Below are positions 16,235-25,097 of a stretch of 64,000 nucleotides of DNA, piece after piece. How positions within the stretch are numbered: the stretch's first letter is position 1; each line of letters opens with the position of its first letter. Both the position numbers and the translations under genes were made by a program. Below the pieces are notes generated by a model, which was not told the origin of the DNA, did not search any database, and was given only the letters and a program-made list of their open reading frames with translations. The stretch is from Mucispirillum schaedleri (GTDB taxonomy: Bacteria > Chrysiogenota > Deferribacteres > Deferribacterales > Mucispirillaceae): the NCBI GenBank assembly GCA_949287985.1, contig CASEIN010000037.1, forward strand, positions 1-64,000, in the 5' to 3' direction.

Positions 16235-18436
16235 TTATTGATTTAATTTTTCCTGTAATACTTTACATAATTTATTATTATTATCATAAAACTTATATTG
16301 GTTATTCTCACTTTTTGCACAAATCATATCATCAATAATAACAAAGCCTTTTGCATTGCTGTCTTCAAGAAAAGCAAATGCTTCATCATTTGGTTTACTA
16401 TTAATAATATCCATACATTCTTTCTGCCTGTTTGCAGATAAAAATCTTGTATGTTTACATGCTTCTGTAAGCATTTTACTTTGGTTTGCTATAAGCTCTT
16501 TTAAATACTTTTTATTTTCTGCATTATTTTCAACAATCTGCTCGGCTTTATTTAAATATGCACTTTCAGATAGAAAAAGTTCAGCAGATATTTTTGATAC
16601 ATAAAGGCTTTTTATTATTTTTGCCATTTTATAGTATAAAAACTTATTTATTATATTTGTTCCATTCTCATTAACATTACTGAGTAGTATTATATTATCT
16701 ACCTGCTTATACTCATCTTCTATCTGCTTATAAAGAAGACCATAGTATACTAAAGCATTAGTCATAAATTTATATATATCTTTTACAACATTCTCATCTT
16801 CCTTACTTAAACCATACTGTTTAAGCATATTTTTAGCATTGTTAAATACTTCATATAAGCTATACTGCTGCATTTCTTCATACATTTTATCTGACTGAGC
16901 ATAATTGCTAATATATTCAACTGCATCAATATTAGAAACATATAAATTATATATCTCATTAGTGTAAATCTTAACTGCACCAATAAAATTTTCTGCAATT
17001 ATTTTACTATCATTTTTTGATGTAAAATATATATATGATGCTAAATCTTGTTTAGCTGTATTTCTTATAAGATTATATAATTCATTATTATACTCTCTTA
17101 TTCTTTCTACTTCATAAATATACTGGACTGCTTCATCAAGAAGCTTATTAACAACCATGCCGTCTACAAATAATAATGAATCAAGGTTTTCTCCCTGTGC
17201 TTTTAATTCTTGTGCCTGCTTTGTTACATTATCCATATAAGGACGGATTTCATCTATATAATATACCAATTTATCAATATCTGTTGCTTTAGCAGTTTCC
17301 ATATTTGTATCTATATTTGTGCTGCTGCTAAGCTTTTCCTGTAATATTTTACACAATGTATTATCATTATCATAAAACTTATACTGGCTGCCTTCTCTTT
17401 TAGCACAAAGTTTATCATCTATCATTGCATAGTCTTTTATATTTTCATCTTCTAGATAGGAAAAAGCATCTTCTTTTGTATGGGCTGATAATACAAACTC
17501 AATACACTTATTTAATGTGTTTTTAAATAAATATCTTGGGTTTGTGCAGCCGCTTACAAATAAAGTGCTTTCTTCATAATATTCATCACTTATGCCATTA
17601 AGTTCATTAATATTTATGTTTACTCCGTCATAACTCTTATCTAAAAGGTAAAACTGCATATATATTTTTGCAAGATATACACTTTTTAATGATTTTACAG
17701 TTTTATATTTATATAGTTCATGTAAAAATTTTTCCTGATTTTCATTAAAGCTGTTCTCTTTTCTTAATATATTATCCCATTCAATAAAAGGTGGCTTACT
17801 ATGGTAAAAGCTGGCATTTGAATTAAAAGTAAAATAATTTGCGCCTGTATCTGAAAGCATTTGAGAACCAATTAATATATTATGGTCATTTGTTTCTATA
17901 TTCTTCCATGTATTTTCTACATTATATAAAAAATTCATCTGTTTTTGATACTCTTTACTGCATTCTTCATAACTACAGTATGGTTCTTTATAATTTTTAA
18001 GATAATCATATATATTCTCATTGTTATCATAAAGGCTTACTAATGGTTTTGTATATAATTTTACCATCTCCACAAAGTAATATGCTTTGTTTTCTATTGA
18101 TTCTTCACTATTTGCAAGTAACGCTAAAATTTCAAGCTTTGCATTATAGTGTATTGCTTCATATTCATCTTTATTATATTTTTTAAACTGCTGAATTTCT
18201 TTTATATTTGCAAGGATACTATCAAGCAGGTTATCAAGCTCTGATACAGTATTTTTATCAAGTTCTTTTAATTTTATTTCATAACCTTCTTTTGATAATG
18301 TATTTCCATTAATTATTTTTTCCACCTGCTGCATATACTTAATAACATTATCCAAATTTGTTTCCTTTAATTCTTCCTTTTTACAGCCTGTAAATATTAG
18401 AACAACAGCAGATAAGAAAATAATTATTTTTTTCAT
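16235..18436 (-). CDS. double-domain lipoprotein of a four-Cys family
   Basis: A 733-aa lipoprotein (lipobox FTG-C, Cys18). It consists of two homologous halves of about 360 residues, each ending in the same module: C-x(3-4)-[RK]FL/YLF-x(5-8)-C-x3-[IF], then DD-x2-[CI]C or DDKLC, then KFYD-x5-C-K. Each half equals one complete protein encoded at 19242 and 20384, so this is a tandem fusion. The start is ATG 18436 with AAGGAG upstream; the frame opens earlier, at 18484. It is mostly helical, probably periplasmic and disulfide-bonded. No known family recognised. It is the last gene of a five-gene operon, 13 bases after a flavodoxin-ferredoxin gene. Confidence 0.7.
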   Translation of the reverse strand: MKKIIIFLSAVVLIFTGCKKEELKETNLDNVIKYMQQVEKIINGNTLSKEGYEIKLKELDKNTVSELDNLLDSILANIKEIQQFKKYNKDEYEAIHYNAKLEILALLANSEESIENKAYYFVEMVKLYTKPLVSLYDNNENIYDYLKNYKEPYCSYEECSKEYQKQMNFLYNVENTWKNIETNDHNILIGSQMLSDTGANYFTFNSNASFYHSKPPFIEWDNILRKENSFNENQEKFLHELYKYKTVKSLKSVYLAKIYMQFYLLDKSYDGVNININELNGISDEYYEESTLFVSGCTNPRYLFKNTLNKCIEFVLSAHTKEDAFSYLEDENIKDYAMIDDKLCAKREGSQYKFYDNDNTLCKILQEKLSSSTNIDTNMETAKATDIDKLVYYIDEIRPYMDNVTKQAQELKAQGENLDSLLFVDGMVVNKLLDEAVQYIYEVERIREYNNELYNLIRNTAKQDLASYIYFTSKNDSKIIAENFIGAVKIYTNEIYNLYVSNIDAVEYISNYAQSDKMYEEMQQYSLYEVFNNAKNMLKQYGLSKEDENVVKDIYKFMTNALVYYGLLYKQIEDEYKQVDNIILLSNVNENGTNIINKFLYYKMAKIIKSLYVSKISAELFLSESAYLNKAEQIVENNAENKKYLKELIANQSKMLTEACKHTRFLSANRQKECMDIINSKPNDEAFAFLEDSNAKGFVIIDDMICAKSENNQYKFYDNNNKLCKVLQEKLNQ

Positions 18437-18449
18437 ACATCGCTCCTTA

Positions 18450-19232
18450 CTACATAAATATATCTGGCTCTTTTCGTTTTCCATGTTTCATTTTAAATGG
18501 TATCTCTGATAACTCATGAAGAACTACATTAAGATGACGTGCATTATGTGGGCATATTACATGGCAGCCCATACATGTTATACATTTTGATTTATCAGTA
18601 TACCTTGGGTTTTCTTTAGGTATTGCATTCATTGGGCAGTTTGCAACACAAGCACCACATGCAACGCATTTCCTATTACCCTTTGGCTTTAATGGTATGC
18701 CGTTATATTTTCTATATGGGTAATTACCCGGTAGTTTTAATTTCTCTAATTTTTCAATACTTTCTAAATTATCAATTTTACTACGCACTTTTTTTGCAAA
18801 TTCTTCTAATATTTCCATATCTTTACTATCTGGTCTGCCTACTGCTACTTTACGCATTATGGAATGGTTTGCAATAAAAGCAGCAGCTGCTATCACTTTA
18901 ACACCTTTTGCTTCTAATAAATCCTGCATTTCTAAAAGTGCATCTTCATAAGCACGGTTGCCATAAACTGCTAAAACTATTGCTAAATTATTATTAAATA
19001 CAATATTTTCAAGCTGTTTTACCATAATATCTGCCACTCTGCCACCATATACAGGGTATGCAAATATAACTATCTCATTAGGCAAAAGCTCCACTTTTGT
19101 ATTACGCTTTCTAAAGCTTGTTATATCGTATCGCTCATAATCATAGCCTAAATGGCGAGAGAAAACACTTGCTATATTTCCAGTTTTTCTCCCCGGGCTA
19201 AAAAATATTGTTTTTGCTTTTATTATTTCCAT
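18450..19232 (-). CDS. flavodoxin-ferredoxin fusion protein (EFR1-like)
   Basis: A 260-aa cytoplasmic electron carrier. The N-terminal flavodoxin-like domain (about 1-150) has the phosphate loop FSPGRKTGNIASV and YPVYGGRVADIM. The C-terminal 2[4Fe-4S] ferredoxin domain has CVACGACVANCP and CITCMGCHVICP. The layout matches the EFR1-type ferredoxins. A reductant-transfer role is expected; the partner is unknown. AAAGGG lies upstream of ATG 19232. It sits 9 bases after a lipoprotein gene and 13 before the double lipoprotein gene. A paralogue at 21531 heads the other half of the operon. Confidence 0.85.
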   Translation of the reverse strand: MEIIKAKTIFFSPGRKTGNIASVFSRHLGYDYERYDITSFRKRNTKVELLPNEIVIFAYPVYGGRVADIMVKQLENIVFNNNLAIVLAVYGNRAYEDALLEMQDLLEAKGVKVIAAAAFIANHSIMRKVAVGRPDSKDMEILEEFAKKVRSKIDNLESIEKLEKLKLPGNYPYRKYNGIPLKPKGNRKCVACGACVANCPMNAIPKENPRYTDKSKCITCMGCHVICPHNARHLNVVLHELSEIPFKMKHGKRKEPDIFM

Positions 19233-19241
19233 TTATACCCT

Positions 19242-20375
19242 TTAATTTTTACTTTTCTTTTCTATTGCTTTACAAATCTCATTTTTTCCATAAAACTTTA
19301 TTTTATCATTATCTTCTATCATACAAACTTCATCATCAATTACAATATATTTTTTACCGTCATCAATATTACTATCTGCCATTTTTTCTACTAAACTTTC
19401 AAAATCTGCCTTATTTATATATTCTAAACATTCCTTTTTAGCTTCTTCAAATAAAAATTTTGGTCGAGAACATACTGCAGGGTATGTTTCACTTCTTTCT
19501 TCCTTTGCCATTTCTAAATCTTCATCTGTAACCATACCACCCTTTGTATCCATAAAAAATTCTCTTACATACTTACTGTCTGTTATATAACTGAAAATAT
19601 TATTGGTGCTTTCAGTAATAGTATATATTGATTTTTTTATGGTATATTTTGTAATATCTCTCATTAAATTATCTATATTTTCATTATATATGCCTTTAGT
19701 TTTAAGGTATGGTAAATATATATCTTGTATAGAACGGTATATTTGCCTGTCTGCCCCATCACTTTGAAAAAGGTAAAGCCCCCACGCACTTGTTATATTA
19801 AAAGTCAAGTTTTCAAATGTTTTTCTATCTTCTTCATTGAGTTCTAAATTTTTAATGGCATATGATACATTGCCAATATCTATTAAAGTAATAAAATGAC
19901 CACAGCTTGAACCTATACATTTTAATTCTTGGTAATCATTTAAATACTGCCTTATATCTACCCCTGCATTAATTAAACTAATAATCTGATTGGTTCTTTG
20001 CTGTGCCATATTTACTATGATTTTTGCAGATGTTTTTGTTTTTGCATCCTTATCTGATAAAATAGTAAGTAAATCTAAATCTATTAGTATTTTTAAAGCC
20101 GTATACAGCTCATCATCTTTTGATATTTTCTTTAAATAATTAAGCTCATTAAGACTGCCAGATATATTATCTAATGATTTTGAGATATTGTCTAGTTCAC
20201 TTTTACTTAAAGTATATTCTTTTTTTTCAAAATAAATTTCTCTTTTATCTTTTAATATGTTATGAATCTCATTAATATCATTAGTCAGACCTGATATATT
20301 TGTTGGCTCATATGTTTTTTTGCAGCCAGAAATAAGCAGCATTATTCCAGTAAGTAATATTATTAAACGTTTCAT
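19242..20375 (-). CDS. single-domain lipoprotein of the four-Cys family
   Basis: A 377-aa lipoprotein (lipobox ISG-C, Cys18). The body is predicted helical, with an internal CIGSSC pair. The C-terminal module has four conserved Cys: VCSRPKFLFEEAKKECLEYI, then VIDDEVC and KFYGKNEIC. AGGAGAG precedes ATG 20375. It lies 8 bases from the gene before and 9 from the gene after. It is homologous along its length to the 20384 protein and to each half of the 16235 protein. No described family recognised; location is probably the periplasmic face of a membrane. Confidence 0.7.
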   Translation of the reverse strand: MKRLIILLTGIMLLISGCKKTYEPTNISGLTNDINEIHNILKDKREIYFEKKEYTLSKSELDNISKSLDNISGSLNELNYLKKISKDDELYTALKILIDLDLLTILSDKDAKTKTSAKIIVNMAQQRTNQIISLINAGVDIRQYLNDYQELKCIGSSCGHFITLIDIGNVSYAIKNLELNEEDRKTFENLTFNITSAWGLYLFQSDGADRQIYRSIQDIYLPYLKTKGIYNENIDNLMRDITKYTIKKSIYTITESTNNIFSYITDSKYVREFFMDTKGGMVTDEDLEMAKEERSETYPAVCSRPKFLFEEAKKECLEYINKADFESLVEKMADSNIDDGKKYIVIDDEVCMIEDNDKIKFYGKNEICKAIEKKSKN

Positions 20376-20383
20376 ATTCTCTC

Positions 20384-21520
20384 CTATTTGATTGTTTTTT
20401 CTATAGCCTTACATATCTCATTTTTATCATAAAATTTATATGTTCCATTATCACTTGCCATACATAACTTATCATTAACTAAAATATATAAATTTTGTAA
20501 GTGTCTATCTTTTATCTCTCCTGATATTGCTTTAAACTTATTTTTCATAATATCATCTATATTTATAGTTTTTATATATTCTATACATTTCTCTTTATTA
20601 CTATTATCTAGAAATGCAGGATATAAACATGCAGGCAGCATATCTACATTTTTTATGTCGTTTATACTACTATCTATATTAACTTTTAATTCTACTTGTT
20701 TAAAAACATCAATATTATACTTATCTTTTATGATTACATTTATATCAGCTATTCCAGAATATATTACTTCATACATTCTTTTTTCTATATACATATTTAA
20801 TTCTATATTATTATATTCATCTCTAAAATAATCTATAATATTTTGGGAAAGTAAACTAGTCGGACTTCCAAATATTCTAGCTATTTTTATATGAGTTATT
20901 ATCTTTTGAATAAGCACTCTATCTTCTTCATTAAGCTTTATTTCATCAATTACTTCATCTATATACTCTATATAATTTAATCCAGTACTTCTGTTGTATA
21001 TTGGTGTATTATATACTTTATTTTTAACATACTGCCATAAATCAATATTGTTTTCTAAAACACTATTAAGTGGTTCTATATACATATTTAATAAATCTAA
21101 GTATGCAGCAATAGTATCATGTAATGGTGTTTCTTCTTGTTTATTTGCAAGCATATCTATAAGCTGAATTTTTGCACTTGCATATACATAATCATAATAT
21201 TTTTTATCTTTACATTTTTCTTTAAAGTTATTTAATACACTTATTTTATCAGCTATTTTTTTGAAATCTTGATTAATATCATTTAGAAACTTATCTTTAT
21301 TCTCAACTATTGATACTATTTCATCAAAATTTTCAGGAATATCGCTTTCATCAAAGAGAGCTGGTTGAGTATATAAATAGTAGGTTTTTAGTAATTTTGC
21401 TTTTGGTAGAATATTTGCCACATCTTCATATATTTTGTCTACTTGTTTTTCTGCCACATTATTATTTTTACAGCCTGCACATAAAAACACTGTGATAATT
21501 AAAAACAATAAAAAACGCAT
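20384..21520 (-). CDS. single-domain lipoprotein of the four-Cys family
   Basis: A 378-aa lipoprotein (lipobox CAG-C, Cys17) with the same helical body (ADKISVLNNFK, MLANKQEE, LNEEDR) and C-terminal four-Cys module: ACLYPAFLDNSNKEKCIEYI, VNDKLC, KFYDKNEIC. GAGGGAG precedes ATG 21520. The gene begins 11 bases after the flavodoxin-ferredoxin gene at 21531, as the double lipoprotein gene follows the other flavodoxin-ferredoxin gene. The constant pairing suggests a functional link across the inner membrane, but how cytosolic electrons would reach a lipoprotein is not shown. Confidence 0.7.
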   Translation of the reverse strand: MRFLLFLIITVFLCAGCKNNNVAEKQVDKIYEDVANILPKAKLLKTYYLYTQPALFDESDIPENFDEIVSIVENKDKFLNDINQDFKKIADKISVLNNFKEKCKDKKYYDYVYASAKIQLIDMLANKQEETPLHDTIAAYLDLLNMYIEPLNSVLENNIDLWQYVKNKVYNTPIYNRSTGLNYIEYIDEVIDEIKLNEEDRVLIQKIITHIKIARIFGSPTSLLSQNIIDYFRDEYNNIELNMYIEKRMYEVIYSGIADINVIIKDKYNIDVFKQVELKVNIDSSINDIKNVDMLPACLYPAFLDNSNKEKCIEYIKTINIDDIMKNKFKAISGEIKDRHLQNLYILVNDKLCMASDNGTYKFYDKNEICKAIEKTIK

Positions 21521-21530
21521 TTTCTCCCTC

Positions 21531-22316
21531 TTATATAAAAAGTTCTGGTTCTTTCCTTTTGTTATACATATGCCTAAAAGGAAATTCGCAGAGCTCGTAT
21601 AATATTACATTAATCTTTCTTGCCTGTCTAGTGCATATTATATGGCAGCCCATACAGCTTATACACTTCTTTTTATCTGTTATCATTGGGTTTTCTTTAG
21701 GTATTGCATTTACTGGGCAGTTTATAACACAAGCACCACACAAATCGCATTTATTTATTATTACAGCTGGTTTTAAAGGCATACCAGGGTATCTTCTATA
21801 AGGATATTTACCTTTTACTTGTAATTTTGGAAGTTTTTGTATATCTTTTATATTTTCTAGTTTTTCTTTTATTTTTGTTGCAAATAAATTTATTACTTCT
21901 TTATCTTTTTTATCTGGTCTATTAACTGCTACACGCCGCATTATAGAATGGTTTGCAATAAAAGCTCCAGCTGCTATTACTTTAAATCCTTTATTTTCAA
22001 TTATTTCCTGCATTTCAAGCAATGCATCACCATATGAGCCGTTACCATATACTGCTAAAATTACTGCAGGGTTATTTTTACCTTTTATATTTTTATATTC
22101 ATCTGCTGCAATAGCTGGTATCCTGCCACCATATACAGGGTTTGCAAATATAATTAACTCTTTTTCATCTATTACTATTTTTTCATTACGCTTTTTATAG
22201 CTTGTAATATTATGATTTTCACTTGGAATATTAAGACTTTCTACTAATAATTTGACAATCTTTGCTGTTTTTTTACCAGGGCTGAAATAGATAGTTTTTA
22301 GTTTTGCTATGTTCAT
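21531..22316 (-). CDS. flavodoxin-ferredoxin fusion protein (EFR1-like), paralogue
   Basis: A 261-aa paralogue of the 18450 protein. The flavodoxin-like domain has FSPGKKTAKIVKL and NPVYGGRIPAIA; the two ferredoxin clusters are CDLCGACVINCP and CISCMGCHIICT. The second cluster ends in CT where the paralogue has CP. It is the first intact gene of the five-gene operon. AAAGG precedes ATG 22316. The stop of a decayed gene is only 2 bases upstream, and a TATAAT (minus strand, 22332-22337) inside that remnant could now drive the operon. Confidence 0.85.
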   Translation of the reverse strand: MNIAKLKTIYFSPGKKTAKIVKLLVESLNIPSENHNITSYKKRNEKIVIDEKELIIFANPVYGGRIPAIAADEYKNIKGKNNPAVILAVYGNGSYGDALLEMQEIIENKGFKVIAAGAFIANHSIMRRVAVNRPDKKDKEVINLFATKIKEKLENIKDIQKLPKLQVKGKYPYRRYPGMPLKPAVIINKCDLCGACVINCPVNAIPKENPMITDKKKCISCMGCHIICTRQARKINVILYELCEFPFRHMYNKRKEPELFI

Positions 22317-22318
22317 TA

Positions 22319-22681
22319 CTACCTTTTAAATATTATATAATATCTTTGCCTTTCATGTAACATATTTAACTCATATTCAAACTTACAGTAGTTTTCTATA
22401 TCAAAATTTTTTCGTCTATTGTGCTTGTATCAGCATAGCCATATTTTTGAATATTTGAAAAGACGCTCTAGTCTATATGTTTTTTTACATCTTCTATACG
22501 GCAGTTATCCATATATTCAAATGTAAGGTTATATTTATTACCTTTTGCGCCTTTTAGTAAACCTAAATATACCTTACTTTTCGTTCATTAGAAATTCAAT
22601 AAATTTATCGCTAAAGCTACTGGGGATATTGCCTTTTATACTAAAACTAAACGTTTCTTTATTATTAATATAAAAACTCAA
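22319..22681 (-). pseudogene. multiply frameshifted gene remnant
   Basis: On the minus strand, protein-like segments continue one after another in different frames. From about 22681 it reads SFYINNKETFSFSIKGNIPSSF. It continues with VYLGLLKGAKGNKYNLTFEYMD, SVFSNIQKYGYADTSTIDEK and finally NFDIENYCKFEYELNMLHERQ before TAG at 22319-22321. At least three frameshifts separate them. The original family is not recognised; it would have been about 120 aa. It lies between the kinase-like gene and the flavodoxin-ferredoxin operon and was probably once its first gene. Confidence 0.6.
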
Positions 22682-22685
22682 CTTA

Positions 22686-23963
22686 CTATTTATCCTGCTT
22701 TATAGCATTATACACTGCTTCCACTGCTTTATCAATACCAATTTTTGAGCTTTTTATATACATATCATACCTTGATGCTTCGCCCCAGTTTCTACCTGTA
22801 TAATAATTATAGTGGTTATGACGTAATTCATTTGTTTTCTTAATATAATCTATGGCTTCATCTTCTGACATATGAAATTCTTCTGCCACACGTTTTTTTG
22901 CAAAATCTAAATCAGCCGATACAAATATATTATAACAGTTTGGGCAGTCCTGAAGAACCACATCTGCACATCTTCCCACAATTACACAGTTTCCTTCTTC
23001 CCCTGCTTCTTTTATAATTTTACTTTGGGTAATAAATAACCTATCATCATCTGATAAATTTTCTTCATTAAAGATATTATCCATAGAAATATACCTTAAA
23101 AGCATTTCGCCCTTTGTCATCTGCTGGTCTTTTTTCTCTATAAACTCACTATTTAATCCGCTTTTTTCAATGGCTTCTTTTATAAACTGCCTGTCAATAA
23201 ATTTCCAGCCTAATTTTTTTGCCAGTTTCTGACCAATTTCTCGTCCACCACTGCCTAGCTCTCTACCTATTGTTACTATATTATAACCTTTTATCTGCTC
23301 TTTATGTTTTGTATTTCTTTCTAAATATCTTGTAATTACAGGACCTAATAATGGATTTAATTTACCAATAATAAATCCTATTAATATGGCAGATATTACT
23401 GTCCCTTCCCGAACTCCAACTATACCATTTAATAATAAATATCCAGAAATTACACTAAAAAGAACAAGTGTTACATCAAAAGCTATTTTAATCTGCCCAA
23501 ATGGTCTTTTTAAAACCCTTGCAACAGTAATCATTAACCCGTCCCCTGCTAAATATAAAAGTTTTGGAGTAACTTCAAATATAATACCTATTGCAACAAG
23601 TAATGAACCTGCAAGAACAAATATTACCTGCATAATGTAATTTGATGCTTCTAACCCTTTTGTCAAAAACATAGAAAAGTCTATTAAAAAACCAAATAAA
23701 AAACTTACAACTATTTGAAAATATTGGGATTTCTGAAATTCCTTTCTTAAAATAATCACTTGAGCTATAATCATTGTAATATGCATTCCCACTGTTAACT
23801 GCCCCAGTGTCCAGTTTGTAAAATAATGGCTAAATACATATGGTGGACATGATATTGGTGTTATCCCAAGGTGGCTTCTAATAGCTAAAGATATGCCCAG
23901 TGACATTAAAAAAAGACCAAATACTGATATTAATAATTTCTCTATAAATGAAATAAATTTCAT
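22686..23963 (-). CDS. YitT/YczE-like membrane protein fused to a cytidylate kinase-like domain
   Basis: A 425-aa fusion. Residues 1-215 form five or six membrane helices of the YczE/YyaS/YitT type (DUF6198: LGISLAIRSHLGITPISCPPYV). Residues about 225-425 form a cytidylate-kinase-like domain with P-loop GRELGSGGREIGQKLA, ...CVIVGRCADVVL and an Arg-rich lid (ELRHNHYNYYTGRNWG). The combination is known in Firmicutes and Bacteroidetes but its substrate is not. GGAGG precedes ATG 23963. Upstream are several dyad symmetries (23992-24040), so the gene is likely regulated. Not the housekeeping Cmk, which is at 40111. Confidence 0.8.
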   Translation of the reverse strand: MKFISFIEKLLISVFGLFLMSLGISLAIRSHLGITPISCPPYVFSHYFTNWTLGQLTVGMHITMIIAQVIILRKEFQKSQYFQIVVSFLFGFLIDFSMFLTKGLEASNYIMQVIFVLAGSLLVAIGIIFEVTPKLLYLAGDGLMITVARVLKRPFGQIKIAFDVTLVLFSVISGYLLLNGIVGVREGTVISAILIGFIIGKLNPLLGPVITRYLERNTKHKEQIKGYNIVTIGRELGSGGREIGQKLAKKLGWKFIDRQFIKEAIEKSGLNSEFIEKKDQQMTKGEMLLRYISMDNIFNEENLSDDDRLFITQSKIIKEAGEEGNCVIVGRCADVVLQDCPNCYNIFVSADLDFAKKRVAEEFHMSEDEAIDYIKKTNELRHNHYNYYTGRNWGEASRYDMYIKSSKIGIDKAVEAVYNAIKQDK

Positions 23964-23991
23964 TTTTCCTCCAATAATTTATGATAAAGTC

Positions 23992-24040
23992 AACAATATT
24001 GTTAGGTATAACAGAAAAATTATACCAATAATTATTAGTA
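23992..24040 (-). promoter_or_regulatory. dyad-rich promoter region of the kinase-like fusion gene
   Basis: Three inverted repeats lie in 50 bases: AACAATATTGTT (23992-24003, perfect), GGTATAA (24005-24011) / TTATACC (24020-24026), and the near-palindrome TACCAATAATTATTAGTA (24023-24040). A minus-strand -10 TATAAT (24019-24024) overlaps the second. A regulator site is likely; which protein binds is unknown. Confidence 0.45.
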
Positions 24041-24116
24041 TGTTTGGTAAGCAAATTGGTTAGTTTATATGCCCCATATTATATAGGACATACATTAACA
24101 TTAGAAAACCTAAATT

Positions 24117-24668
24117 TTAAATATCTTTGGAAAGATTAGATGCATTTTTGTGATGTTCTATCATCTCTTTTCTAAGAGCTACCATATATTTAGTATATTC
24201 TTCATCATCAGCAACGTATTTTTTACCTTTCATAAGTATTTCTATTGCTTTTTGTAAAGAATCTACTCTTTGGAAACCTGATTTTCTATCTGTTTTAGCA
24301 AGTTCAGCTTTTGCTTCTTTAATAAAATGTTTTTTAGCAAATTCTGCTATTATTTCATCTAACTGCTCAACATGTTTAACTATTTCTATATTTCTATTAA
24401 GCAGTTTTATTTGCATATTTTGTAATCTTGGAGAAAACTGTGCAGAATCAAGTACAAGCTCTTTAATATACTCAAACCTGCCCATAGCCATATCAAACCC
24501 AACATTTGGCTGGTTAATAATTTCGGCACTTTTTCTTATATTTTCCATAGTTCTAGAAAGTGCTGGCAGGCTTAAATCTACCTCTTTAAGTTGCCCTGTT
24601 CTAGGGTCGCGCATTTTTCGTAGTTCGCCCTCTTCAACATAAACATCATCTTTTGGTCTATCAGCCAT
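24117..24668 (-). CDS. hypothetical coiled-coil protein
   Basis: A 183-aa soluble, strongly charged, helical protein, not recognised. It starts MADRPKDDVYVEEGELRKMRDP and contains long amphipathic helices (RLQNMQIKLLNRNIEIVKHVEQL and EFAKKHFIKEAKAEL). There is no signal peptide or Cys. GGAGAG precedes ATG 24668 and a good promoter lies 40 bases upstream; it is monocistronic. The genomic setting gives no hint of its job. Confidence 0.6.
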   Translation of the reverse strand: MADRPKDDVYVEEGELRKMRDPRTGQLKEVDLSLPALSRTMENIRKSAEIINQPNVGFDMAMGRFEYIKELVLDSAQFSPRLQNMQIKLLNRNIEIVKHVEQLDEIIAEFAKKHFIKEAKAELAKTDRKSGFQRVDSLQKAIEILMKGKKYVADDEEYTKYMVALRKEMIEHHKNASNLSKDI

Positions 24669-24708
24669 AGTTACTCTCCAGTATTATTCTATATATACAC
24701 CATTAGTC

Positions 24709-24737
24709 ATTATATATAATCTAAATAATAATTTCAA
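24709..24737 (-). promoter_or_regulatory. promoter of the 183-aa hypothetical gene
   Basis: Minus strand: TTGAAA (24737-24732), 17-base spacer, TATAAT (24714-24709), about 40 bases before the start codon. Confidence 0.6.
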
Positions 24738-24801
24738 ATAAAAAATAAATAAATTTAAGATAAATTTTAAGTTATTGATATTATAAAATTATTTTGTGCA
24801 T

Positions 24802-24832
24802 AAAAAAAGCTCTTGCAAAAAACAAGAGCTTT
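24802..24832 (-). terminator. rho-independent terminator of the tRNA cluster
   Basis: Perfect 10-bp stem AAAGCTCTTG / CAAGAGCTTT (24806-24815 with 24823-24832), 7-base loop, then seven T on the minus strand. It lies directly after tRNA-Asp. Confidence 0.9.
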
Positions 24833-24835
24833 AAA

Positions 24836-24909
24836 CGGGGACGACGAGACTCGAACTCGCGACCTCTGGCGTGACAGGCCAGCGTTCTAACCAACTGAAC
24901 TACGCCCCC
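24836..24909 (-). tRNA. tRNA-Asp(GUC)
   Basis: A 74-nt cloverleaf. The acceptor stem is GGGGGCG / CGTCCCC with a G discriminator. The D arm contains AGTTGGTTAGA, the anticodon loop CTGTCAC carries GTC, and the T arm is GCGAGTTCGAGTCTCGT. CCA is not encoded. It is the last tRNA of the four-gene cluster. Confidence 0.95.
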
Positions 24910-24919
24910 AACTGAAAAA

Positions 24920-24992
24920 TGGACGGTACAGGGATCGAACCTGTGACCCTCGGCTTGTAAGGCCGATGCTCTCCCAGCTGAGCTAACCGTCC
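24920..24992 (-). tRNA. tRNA-Val(UAC)
   Basis: A 73-nt cloverleaf. The acceptor stem is GGACGGT / ACCGTCC with an A discriminator. The anticodon stem-loop is TCGGC-CTTACAA-GCCGA with anticodon TAC, and the T loop is TTCGATC. CCA is not encoded. Confidence 0.95.
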
Positions 24993-25002
24993 GTTTGAAA
25001 AG

Positions 25003-25077
25003 CGACCCGTAGGGGATTTGAACCCCTGTTGTCGGCGTGAAAGGCCGATGTCCTAGGCCAAGCTAGACGAACGGGTC
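25003..25077 (-). tRNA. tRNA-Glu(UUC)
   Basis: A 75-nt cloverleaf. The acceptor stem is GACCCGT / ACGGGTC with a G discriminator. The anticodon stem-loop is TCGGC-CTTTCAC-GCCGA with anticodon TTC, and the T loop is TTCAAAT. CCA is not encoded. Confidence 0.95.
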
Positions 25078-25097
25078 ATCATAAATTGTAAAAATGG

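Noticed and set aside
18437-18484. Upstream extension of the double lipoprotein gene
   Set aside because: The lipobox signal peptide starts at ATG 18436, with AAGGAG upstream; the extension overlaps the preceding gene.
22686-23963. Second housekeeping cmk
   Set aside because: The kinase domain is of the cytidylate-kinase-like family fused to membrane helices; true cmk is at 40111-40770.
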